Shown one piece after another: positions 18,901 to 23,950 of a stretch of 23,950 nt of DNA. This stretch comes from CAZDVQ01 sp964508975. GTDB taxonomy: Bacteria > Bacteroidota > Bacteroidia > Chitinophagales > Saprospiraceae. Where the stretch lies: assembly GCA_964508975.1 (NCBI GenBank), contig CAZDVQ010000066.1, positions 1-23,950 of the forward strand, written 5' to 3'. Below the pieces are notes generated by a model. It was not told the DNA's origin and made no database searches. It saw only the letters and a list, made by a program, of their open reading frames with translations. Numbering within the stretch: position 1 is the first letter of the stretch; each line of letters opens with the position of its first letter. A program made the position numbers and the translations under genes.

Positions 18901-21900
18901 TGCCATTGGAAATTATAAGGGGCTGTTCCTCCGAATGCTTGCCCAAATATATTAGCGGAAGAACCGCTACATTGATTAATCGTATCTTGAATAATATTTG
19001 CAAATAGCATTGGAGGTTCAGAAAGCGAGTAGCTATAGTTCATTGAACAATTGTTTGCATCGCTAACCAGTACCGTATAAACACCTGCATCTAAATTAGA
19101 ACGAATGGGAGAGTTCGTGAAAAATCCATCTGACCAAGAGTAGCTATATGGAGCAGTTCCTCCCCAAGTAACGACTTGAACTGTTCCGTCGTTATCTCCG
19201 TGGCAAGTAATTGGGCTGATAATTTGAACACTAGCCTCTAATTGGCTGGGTTCAGAGATGGAAAACAATACAGTATCTAGGCAGCTATTACCATCTGACA
19301 CAATAACTCGATAGTTGCCTTGGTTTAGGTTATTAACGCTATTGGGGGCACTATAGCTAAAATTGTAAATTGAAGGGACTTTATTCCAAGTATAAGTATA
19401 TGGAACTGTACCTCCATTTACTACAGCTGTAGCTTGCCCATCGTTATCGCCAAAGCAATTTACGGCTGATATATTTACGAAAACATTCAGCGGGGCGGGC
19501 TCGAAAATGTTGTAATTTGATGCCACACTACATCCATTTGCATCAGTCACCGTTACCACGTAGTTTCCGGGCGCTAAATCGTCAATTGAATTACTGCTTT
19601 CACCGTTGTTCCATAGATAAACATAAGTGCTGCTAAATGCGCTGTTTACTTGAATGTTTATCGAGCCGTCATCTTGATTGTGGCATGAAATAGGGGTAAC
19701 CATGCCTTGTAGGCTAAATGGCCCTGTTTGAGATACATTTAAAGTTGTATCAACATTGCATCCCCATGTATTGTTGACCGTTACGCTGTAATTACCTGGA
19801 CATAAATTATTGATTGAACTTATATTGTTCAAACCTATATTTGACCAATTATAAACTACAGGGCTTTGATTTACACCAATGTGAATAGAGCCGTTACAAG
19901 CGTTGAAACAAGCATTTTGTAAATCAACAAAAACAAATGATGGGTCAGGTCTTACTATAATCCGAGCAGTATCGAAATTCCCTGTACAACCATTGATTTC
20001 ACTAGTTACATAATAAAATAAGGTATCAACAAGGGTCCCTTGGATTTGTATTGTAGATCCAGTATTAATCTGGTTACCAGTCGGCCCATACCAGATATAG
20101 CTACCACTCCCGCCATAAGCATTAAGGGTGGTTGACTCTCCTAAGCAGAGGTTCGTTCTATTGGCGACAATTTGTGGCGAATTGACCACAGGGGTATTTA
20201 TAGTGATTGGAACCCTGGGGCTTTCACACCCTGTAGCAGGGTTAATAAAACTTACGTAAAAAGTCTTGTTGCCACTTGTAGTAACCGTATAATTGTAAAA
20301 CGAAGTATCGTTAGCAGCAGTTACCCCACTTTGCGCAATTGGTGTATTACTGCTAATGTTGTCGTACCAGCGAATTAGACCAGCGCTACTACTCCTCGCC
20401 CAAAGTAGAACAGTATTACCATTACATACATTCAGAGGGTTAGGGATAACTATTGGTGCCGCCGGTGTTGCTGCCGGTGATAGCGTGATTGTACTAAATC
20501 CGCTCTTGCAAAATGTGCTAGTGTTTGTATTGACTGCGTATACAATAGTATTAGCACCGGGATTGTTCATCACGATGGTGTTGCCCGAGCCTATAGGAGC
20601 TCCAAATGGATTTAAGTACCAATCCGTAAGATAATTACTCTGCGTATTACTGTTGGTTAGCGTCGTAGCTCCTCCTAGGCAATATGTCGTTGCGCTCAAA
20701 GCAGGGGCATCCGGCAGTGCATCGGGATAGATAGTTACAAATACAGGAGCTGTTGAACATCCATTATAAGTAGCTACTATACTCAAAACTACAGGATTCA
20801 AGGTATTTACAGTTAAACTGTAGTTTGGACCAAAGCCAATTAAATTATTGGCAGCATTATACCATAAGAAATTCGTTCCTGAAAGGTATAAAGGAGCATT
20901 GGTAACACTTAAACCTATACTATTACCCAAACAGACTGTAAGCGGTAGGTTATTATTAATTACTGGTGTTGGAGGAGTGGGTTTAATGGAGATTGAATTT
21001 GAAAAAGCCGTAGGTGTTAATGCCCCGGTGCCAGAGCATGCGCATGAACCGGGGCTGATTTCGACGATAACGGCCTGTACCGACCAGCTTCCTGCACTAG
21101 TACCCGTTATCGTACGGGTACTGCTACTGGATGGGTATGTCGTGGTGTCACCCGTATAAAAGTCTACAAAGGTCCACAAATAACCATTGATTGCCAATAA
21201 AGCGCAACCGGGGTCCAATGTTATAGTTGCATTTAGAGTTAAATTGCCGCCGGAGCAAGTATCAATTACGGTTGCCGTTAAGGTTGGAACATCGCAAGTG
21301 GATTTATCTCCAACGTAAAAAGTTTTAGCAGCCGAACATTTATTATTGTCTACAACTGTTACACTGTGCGCAAAGGGATTGTAGGAGCTAACCACATTTC
21401 CGCTACTACCATTGTCCCACGTGTAATTATAAGTATTACCATTGTTGGTAATTGCTGAGGCATTTGCTTTGCCATCATTTGAACTTGCATTAAGGGCAGA
21501 TTCTGTACTTAAGGTCCAGTTGATAGGACTCTGTACATCAAAGCTGTACGGTATATAGATTTTCTCGTTAGGACATAAGCTTGGATGTAGTACTAAATAA
21601 GCTTGGTAAGAGCCTGTGGGCAAATTGCTCGTGTAATACATACGGCCATTTGTACCATCATAAATGGCAAGCAAACTATAAGGAGCTGTACTCAAAACAA
21701 GACTGTCCAATATAAAATTTGGAAGCCCTTGTGGAGATGTTTCAGAAACCTCAGGAATATAGCCCTCCCCGCAACCAATCTTAGACATATTGATAACTAA
21801 GCCTTGGTTTACCGTATAGGTACTAACTGAAGTACTAAATTCGTTATCAAGATAAGCAATTATGCCTGTATTTTTAAGGTTAGTGACTGGCACTACTGGA

Positions 21901-23063
21901 GGTATATTATACTGGATTAGTAATACACCCTGATTGTCTATGGTATTGACATAAGAGCCTTTTGTCAGTTTGATATAACCTTTGGAGAAGTTGGTGTTAG
22001 GGGCAGTAGTGCTATTCGCAGCACAGGTATTATTGTCCCTTGCGTTTACCAATACTGGAAGCTGGGTTGGAGTTTGAACATCTTGGCTACAATGCTCGCA
22101 AATACTTTTAGTGCCCACATTTTCAACAATGATTGTTCCGGTATTTATAAGAGAGTCGCTCAATGAAAAACCATAGTGGAACAAGCGAATGTCACTAGCC
22201 CTGCCTATAGTTATTTTGCCCGCATTTTGGAATGTATTGTTCACTGTAATTGCAGTGTTATTCGCTAGGGGGACAGACGTTCTATAAAGTAAAATATTAC
22301 CGGTTGCCGTATTGATGAATTTTTTTGCCGCAGCACGATGGGTTATCCCACTATCCCTGATATCATATATCACTAGTTCTCCTGCATTGGTGAATGTTCC
22401 TAATACGTTATCAATCCCATCGCTGCCCGAGACGCCATAACACTCTATTTTTCCAGGTGCAGTGATGTTGTTTACGAAGACCGCATCATTATCTTCGTTA
22501 ACAATCGAGCTTAGTGTTGAACTTTGTAGCTGTACCCTGCCATTCCCATTGAATGTCAGAATACCTAGGTTGTGAATACCATTGCTAGAACTTTTGGTAA
22601 TACGGATTATGCCATTTGCGCCCATGTTGAATGTGGCAACACTCCCTGTTAGAACTCGTATAGCGTCGCTTGTGCCATCCGTTAAATTAGAGGTTATCGT
22701 AATCGTACTATTTACATTGATGGTTCCGTTAACAATGCAAGAGTGAAAAGGTGATGTATTCGAATTTGTAACGATACTTAAGGCACGTTGCACGGTAAGT
22801 GTAGCGCCATCCTTTATTTCGAGCCGCTCAGCAACGGCCGATGTACTAGAAATCACGGGCATGACGCCGTTCACAGACATTTGCCCCGGATCTATGATGA
22901 CGTACGTATTTGCGTTTGGGACGGATCCTCCACTCCAATTTGACGCTGCATGCCAATTTGAAGTTGCACCCAACCAGTAATTTTGAGCCTCTACTACATG
23001 GGTCGCCAATAGCTGAGCCAATAGTATAAACAGGGATATTATTTTGGAGTATGGCTTATTCAT
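9984..23063 (-). CDS. Giant SprB-like multidomain adhesin with T9SS type B sorting domain
   Basis: This 4359-residue protein starts at the ATG at 23063, directly on a signal peptide (MNKPYSKIISLFILLAQLLA). Longer upstream starts add a non-signal leader. Residues 25-430 resemble the NYWxGxxxNW...NWSGGSVP beta-helix heads of Bacteroidota surface proteins. Residues 540-1040 hold Ig-like modules of the CxGxxxxL type. Residues 1040-2575 are mostly SprB repeats (CFGxxDG, then GGTAPYxYxW, then GNYxVxVTDxNGC). Residues 2575-4270 are about 20 more Ig-like modules. Residues 4277-4359 form the gliding-associated type B CTD (TPNGDGYNDTW, IFDRRG, NWDGTFNGKPLPEGSYWYII). The role inferred is a cell-surface adhesin in gliding or attachment, as for SprB (about 6500 residues) of F. 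johnsoniae. The start overlaps the end of the ApbE gene by 8 nt, and PorP/SprF lies downstream. The frame is intact throughout. Confidence 0.94.
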   Translation of the reverse strand: MNKPYSKIISLFILLAQLLATHVVEAQNYWLGATSNWHAASNWSGGSVPNANTYVIIDPGQMSVNGVMPVISSTSAVAERLEIKDGATLTVQRALSIVTNSNTSPFHSCIVNGTINVNSTITITSNLTDGTSDAIRVLTGSVATFNMGANGIIRITKSSSNGIHNLGILTFNGNGRVQLQSSTLSSIVNEDNDAVFVNNITAPGKIECYGVSGSDGIDNVLGTFTNAGELVIYDIRDSGITHRAAAKKFINTATGNILLYRTSVPLANNTAITVNNTFQNAGKITIGRASDIRLFHYGFSLSDSLINTGTIIVENVGTKSICEHCSQDVQTPTQLPVLVNARDNNTCAANSTTAPNTNFSKGYIKLTKGSYVNTIDNQGVLLIQYNIPPVVPVTNLKNTGIIAYLDNEFSTSVSTYTVNQGLVINMSKIGCGEGYIPEVSETSPQGLPNFILDSLVLSTAPYSLLAIYDGTNGRMYYTSNLPTGSYQAYLVLHPSLCPNEKIYIPYSFDVQSPINWTLSTESALNASSNDGKANASAITNNGNTYNYTWDNGSSGNVVSSYNPFAHSVTVVDNNKCSAAKTFYVGDKSTCDVPTLTATVIDTCSGGNLTLNATITLDPGCALLAINGYLWTFVDFYTGDTTTYPSSSSTRTITGTSAGSWSVQAVIVEISPGSCACSGTGALTPTAFSNSISIKPTPPTPVINNNLPLTVCLGNSIGLSVTNAPLYLSGTNFLWYNAANNLIGFGPNYSLTVNTLNPVVLSIVATYNGCSTAPVFVTIYPDALPDAPALSATTYCLGGATTLTNSNTQSNYLTDWYLNPFGAPIGSGNTIVMNNPGANTIVYAVNTNTSTFCKSGFSTITLSPAATPAAPIVIPNPLNVCNGNTVLLWARSSSAGLIRWYDNISSNTPIAQSGVTAANDTSFYNYTVTTSGNKTFYVSFINPATGCESPRVPITINTPVVNSPQIVANRTNLCLGESTTLNAYGGSGSYIWYGPTGNQINTGSTIQIQGTLVDTLFYYVTSEINGCTGNFDTARIIVRPDPSFVFVDLQNACFNACNGSIHIGVNQSPVVYNWSNIGLNNISSINNLCPGNYSVTVNNTWGCNVDTTLNVSQTGPFSLQGMVTPISCHNQDDGSINIQVNSAFSSTYVYLWNNGESSNSIDDLAPGNYVVTVTDANGCSVASNYNIFEPAPLNVFVNISAVNCFGDNDGQATAVVNGGTVPYTYTWNKVPSIYNFSYSAPNSVNNLNQGNYRVIVSDGNSCLDTVLFSISEPSQLEASVQIISPITCHGDNDGTVQVVTWGGTAPYSYSWSDGFFTNSPIRSNLDAGVYTVLVSDANNCSMNYSYSLSEPPMLFANIIQDTINQCSGSSANIFGQAFGGTAPYNFQWQNGATGNNALVQLGNSQNYWLRVTDINQCSVYDTSFIRVITPPSIELGPAISGCPGQQRTLGNLVNTNNVQYNWSTGQTSSTITVSPENSQFYSLTITDLTYGCSASDNILINIVNTLSVQVNSINHVSCFGLSNGSIDISVTGGTAPYAYQWINGSTTQDVSGLNPGLYLVEVTDANGCRDEAIVTVNSPSALQSSITVSNTSCFNTCDGTATITSTGGSGTHTYTWSNGTNNSVASGLCPGIFTVTVNDQHGCSTVNFGIISQGPNLNVSYTSINTSCSNNDGLVIVNTSNLSTPYYISTNAGSLSGDTVKFLPAGSVTVTVTDFNGCSRTDIVNINNGCNCNVQLNLSVDDISCFGMSDASVMLNANGGTSPYQYALNQQAPVLDSIFNNLSPGNYSFTAIDINGCSATSTINIPNKQALFGYLSTTNIECFGNNNGQIQASVTGGTSPYGYSINNGITWTSSPIFSGLAAGNYTIIIKDANNCELSLNTFISSPSPISTSALLASAPLCYGDSNAIVFISINGGTAPFSLSWNDGVITPNQIRSNLYAGNHSVTVTDDNGCVSSASIIIQSPTPLIASIQIDTVYQCIGTPAQLQVFGSGGVGQYTYSWQGGETNASIQRIFNASQLYQVSITDLNGCSNSDSVSVVVISNPNINLGTDTSICAGQGITLFNLLDQAQYAYQWSTGASTDSINVVVLNNTTISVTATNIFTGCNASDNINILISNDLVINIDTIIKPSCFGYSDGAVNLSVSGGNGNYTYSWTNGASTQDLTGLSAGLYIVQVNDANGCSASIAVNVGQHTPLSLSTTTIPSSCPGACDGEIAAYASGGTGNLSYAWNNGSTSATISGICAATYTLTITDQNNCTATTTSIASEPIAPDFVYEVNPTSCAGNDGTIIINNSNPSSTYTITSTQGTVAGNTILNLSPGLVNITITQANGCSFATPITITDSCICTISLGYEIMPITCFDAADAVVTLFSSGGNNTVLYSINQQPTSANNVYSGLDAGNYTFTAIDSNGCSASQSVTILEPQALFAYVNPIELNCFNDTTGAIEIFAVGGSNPYSYSINNGSSWTSNNVFDSLIAGNYTIIVKDALGCQISLNTSVNEPAQIANALIVDNPTCTANDGSITFISTGGVTPYTYSLNGITQANPTYNNLNAGTHYYTITDSRGCRISGNIILNPLNSFLAQINGLNSACIGTSRVYTAQASNGLAPFNFSWSTGQTTNTINLPINANTNLQVYVTDANGCRDTASMAITAINNPTLTTSPNLQICVGQSTTINASGASTYTWNNGNTTASQVVNPTQNTTYTVTGTNSAGCSSTRSIQITVATNPTANISGQSSICLGSSTILAANTASSYLWSNGATTQTTTISPSSTQSFQVTLTNSQGCTATATQIVSVNPIPSITVNGDTTLCEGDDLSLFINTPGFYSWHKNGNPIGNSASIYYPNASNALAGLYSVTFTNANGCSTTTQRQVSVDPLPPAQIVAQGATTICSGDSVLLVSFPGQIGNTYLWSNGETNRTLYAYNSGFYTITITNSNGCSNDATIFIFARPSPSAPIALDTNSCSGQNILLQGNAGGNLLFWYNNSNNIIGTGPVYATTPTLPGSYSYFLDALDAYGCRSARDTLQLSVTAPPAPAIVPNATICNGNIASLVVANPTFGVTYNWSSNGNPIATNTITTNVGPLFNNAVVEILATDTSSGCTSLSYSNIAIDDIISTPQVNNNVVNTCFNSTESIIAFGSSSPNHVLQWYINNTLVQTASNSSTDTLVLAGLTASTSIEIYEYDTLTLCNSLPRYVNIVVNPALAQPLLIPSNTTICQGSATTVQVNNPGNQTGQVAWYYAGSILSYGSSFNVSNSISNTPGNYTFLFRLENGQCASNFDSVTITINPTPSINTAIGDTICNGELANLRIIGNQGSIAWYLDPNGLSMVGSGNPISIPAFATTLYYARENLNGCLSNPYPVPVIVENLPAAPFLTGGTACEGQAIELTATGNGTDILVWEDFNNQIVQSDTGIVVSTYVTSSTLQAGLYSYHVHQLSLNGCLSLPTSTTVQITARPTSPVVADSTICAGSAISLFNSNSIGITRWYSDASLSNLLASGNSFNVLSLTASTTYYATNLDAGCESPADTVTITVLPNPVLNSSDFTTSPICAGTQALIAAVAPGNYTWYADPSGLSVLGAGISYNTQTLYQNSNFYVQSTVGNCRSNILPVPVTVNQPPTVPVPLNASVCQGEPATLQVFVPNAADITWFNAYNMIIEIDTNTTNGDLIIPDTLSAGTYTFYANQSNNVCLSGLATVSLIVLPPSTSPPSDTIVICYQTSTTLAAPNGAFTYEWFDLNDNLLQVGPTFTSPLITDTVNYYLTATPNGGCTSLPAIYQVQARPSIGINNASSNGPVCVGDTLRLFAGTTIPNATYTWTGPAGYTANTENPVISYASANLSGIFIVAATSAEGCTESDTILVQVNQVISSAGIFGNNQICNGFDLGLLCNDLGSGATYTWFLPDGTDSTTAQPNFFIPAVNQSNTGFYGVAINFNGCTSTEDSMFVNVIPRPAQPQISGDTSYCAGEHLILNTVNIPSTVINWILPNGSIRSFVNRIDIDPVNLSDDGIYRIYYFDGTCPSDTAFVNVNVNALPDTSLVTISTNGPLCDGDTLRISASNIPSDVVYSWTDPLSNIYPDSVVVIPNATGLVNLGNYNFYMMSMNGCTSPAISEYVFIAGPPELTFVRSTVHACEGFSFQLFADTSEFVTYSWNGPNGFSSNLRNPIVDSATVNMSGTYTVQAFRGTCASPIYSTIMSVTPNPIITTLTNDTLEIEVGTPFELDADGGLIYEWSPPFYLNAVSIPNPTVLADTLDFVSYVVTGYDNQFCSSTDTLHVQFIPARKGEGVDLDIFTIMTPNGDGYNDTWHIGNIQNLENYTISIFDRRGIELYQTDFYQNNWDGTFNGKPLPEGSYWYIIRTPIREYKGAITILR
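14892..15557 (-). repeat. Partial third copy of the super-repeat (three modules)
   Basis: This segment encodes residues 2503-2724, whose three modules resemble modules 1-3 of copies 1 and 2. Cysteine codons at 15528, 15303 and 15075 lie 1836, 1827 and 1827 bp from the copy 2 positions, so the register has slipped by 1 to 4 codons. The next module (first cysteine at 14862) no longer follows the series. Confidence 0.6.
15558..17396 (-). repeat. Eight-module super-repeat, copy 2 (within the adhesin)
   Basis: This segment encodes residues 1890-2502. First-cysteine codons (lowest base) lie at 17364, 17130, 16902, 16674, 16449, 16224, 15993 and 15762, all 1839 bp from copy 1. Diagnostic shared features include IRSNLxAG in module 1, NLG/ELG with CxGQ in module 3, CxxxCDG in module 5, CNC/CIC at the end of module 6, and NQQ with FTAID in module 7. 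One hand-aligned module pair (the fourth) is about 45% identical. Confidence 0.9.
17397..19235 (-). repeat. Eight-module super-repeat, copy 1 (within the adhesin)
   Basis: This segment encodes residues 1277-1889, eight Ig/SprB-type modules of about 75-80 residues. The first cysteine codons of the modules (lowest base) lie at 19203, 18969, 18741, 18513, 18288, 18063, 17832 and 17601. Each has a counterpart of the same module type exactly 1839 bp away in copy 2. Confidence 0.9.
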
Positions 23064-23950
23064 TGGTATTGAATTTTGGGAACCCTGCCGTGCTGACCAT
23101 CTGAACCTGGCCTTTATCGTCAAGGTAAATAAATAATCCTTCTACCGATTCGATGGACTCGATGAAGCGTTTAGCCTCAGGGAACCCCTTTACCATACAT
23201 GCAGTTGCACATGCATCAGCATAGTCACAGTTTTCGGCAAGGATACTGGCACTCAGCAAATTGTTCTGTTCGGGGTAGCCTGTTTTGGGATTTATGGTGT
23301 GTGCATATTCATACGAATCATTTTTTCGATAGTTTCGATAGTTCCCCGATGTCGCCATGCTTTTGTCACTTAGTGTCACAATTGCCGAAAAATCATTTGC
23401 GCTTGCAGCCTTGTCTGGCACGCTAATCCCAATAGTCCAGCCTGCTCCATTTACCTTCTCACCCCTTGCTCTTACTTCTCCGCCAATTTCTACCAAGTAG
23501 CTTTTAATGCCATACTGCTCTAGCAATAAGCCAACTTGATCAACGCCATAACCCTTGGCAACAGCACTTAGGTCAAGCTGGACATTGGCTTTATTCGCAA
23601 ATACATGTACGCCCTTCTCGTCTCTAGATACTACCACCGCGTTATAATCCACCAGTTGCTTCAATGAATCCACTTGGGTACTGTCTATTTGTGGCACTAC
23701 TTCATGGCCTTTGTATCCAAAGCCCCAGTAATTTACAAGTGGCATAACTGTAGGATTGAAAGCCCCATCACTTAGCACATAGATTTGCCGTGAGACAGAA
23801 AGGTTTTTTACTAAATGGTCTCCCTCCGCATTGCCCTTGAATACTAGGCGCTCCCCTCGGTTAAACCTTGAAATCAGAGAACCGGTATCATATGTTGACA
23901 CCTCTGCATTGATGGCCAACAACAATGAATCACATGATTTTTTTAACTGC
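23056..23950 (-). CDS. apbE: ApbE-family FAD:protein FMN transferase (5' end outside window)
   Basis: The reading frame is open to the window edge, so the start and any signal peptide or lipobox are missing; about 297 codons are visible. ApbE proteins transfer FMN from FAD to a Thr/Ser of target proteins outside the cytoplasm. Visible family motifs in order are AINAEVSTYDTGSLISRFN, LDLSAVAKGYGVDQV, VEIGGEVRARGEK, MATSGNYRNY, HTINPKTGYP and ADACATACMV. The last includes the Mg2+-binding Ala-Asp region. The TAA stop lies in ATGAATAA, where the ATG begins the giant adhesin, so the two genes overlap by 8 nt and are almost certainly co-transcribed. No Na+-NQR or RnfG-type target gene is visible in this window. 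The family call is firm; the target is unknown. Confidence 0.93.
   Translation of the reverse strand, partial: QLKKSCDSLLLAINAEVSTYDTGSLISRFNRGERLVFKGNAEGDHLVKNLSVSRQIYVLSDGAFNPTVMPLVNYWGFGYKGHEVVPQIDSTQVDSLKQLVDYNAVVVSRDEKGVHVFANKANVQLDLSAVAKGYGVDQVGLLLEQYGIKSYLVEIGGEVRARGEKVNGAGWTIGISVPDKAASANDFSAIVTLSDKSMATSGNYRNYRKNDSYEYAHTINPKTGYPEQNNLLSASILAENCDYADACATACMVKGFPEAKRFIESIESVEGLFIYLDDKGQVQMVSTAGFPKFNTNE

Noticed and set aside
14892..19930. Regularly spaced repeats that could suggest a CRISPR array
   Set aside because: The spacing is about 225-240 bp and the similarity is at protein level (Ig/SprB modules). There are no identical short DNA repeats with unique 30-40 bp spacers.
18115..21159. 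Plus-strand open frames of about 70-110 codons opposite the adhesin (for example 18115-18450 and 20848-21159)
   Set aside because: They are antisense shadows of a continuous 4359-codon gene with clear domain content, and their translations are biased reverse images of the Thr/Asn-rich modules.
9984..23063. Possible ApbE flavinylation sites in the adhesin, such as WSNGATTQT, WQNGATGNN and WSTGASTDS
   Set aside because: The usual target motif has Ser/Thr-Gly-Ala-Thr followed at a set distance by Ser/Thr. These sites lack one or more of those residues and fall at a structural turn (WxNG) that recurs in the modules for other reasons.
23064..23123. Longer adhesin start 20 codons upstream
   Set aside because: It would put a charged, Arg-rich leader before the signal peptide and extend the overlap with the ApbE gene to 68 bp. 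The ATG at 23063 gives a normal signal peptide and the common 8-nt ATGA-type overlap.

Overview
The window looks like a chromosomal segment of a gliding or surface-adhesive member of the Bacteroidota. The evidence is a giant secreted protein that ends in the type B (gliding-motility-associated, CHU_C) sorting domain of the type IX secretion system (T9SS). A PorP/SprF-family outer-membrane protein lies next to it, and there is a tricorn-type S41 protease, an ApbE flavin transferase and GC-rich Bacteroidota-style intergenic repeats. No RNA genes, CRISPR arrays or insertion sequences were seen. The genus cannot be fixed from this sequence.

Layout. Positions 196-3471 (+) encode a periplasmic tricorn-like protease with an intact catalytic tetrad, followed by an intrinsic terminator. 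Positions 3542-3733 hold intergenic repeat copy A. Positions 3823-4345 (-) are a two-gene toxin-antitoxin module: a PIN-domain VapC toxin overlapping a 54-residue antitoxin too short for routine gene calling. Positions 4662-7550 (+) encode a 962-residue exported protein rich in TPR-like helices whose function I do not recognise. Intergenic repeat copy B and a strong bidirectional terminator separate it from the convergent genes that follow.

The right-hand 16 kb is one reverse-strand surface-display cassette. An ApbE FAD:protein FMN transferase (cut by the window edge) overlaps by 8 nt the start of a 4359-residue SprB-like adhesin of more than 40 Ig-like modules (13.1 kb). About 320 bp further on, after heptamer repeats and intergenic repeat copy C, comes a PorP/SprF barrel fused through a coiled coil and a disordered linker to an OmpA peptidoglycan-binding domain. 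By analogy with SprB/SprF of Flavobacterium johnsoniae, the PorP/SprF protein is the likely dedicated outer-membrane partner for export or anchoring of the adhesin.

The most striking structure is inside the adhesin. Eight consecutive Ig-like modules (residues 1277-1889) are followed by eight modules of the same types in the same order (1890-2502). Each first cysteine codon lies exactly 1839 bp from its counterpart. A decayed third copy covers three more modules.
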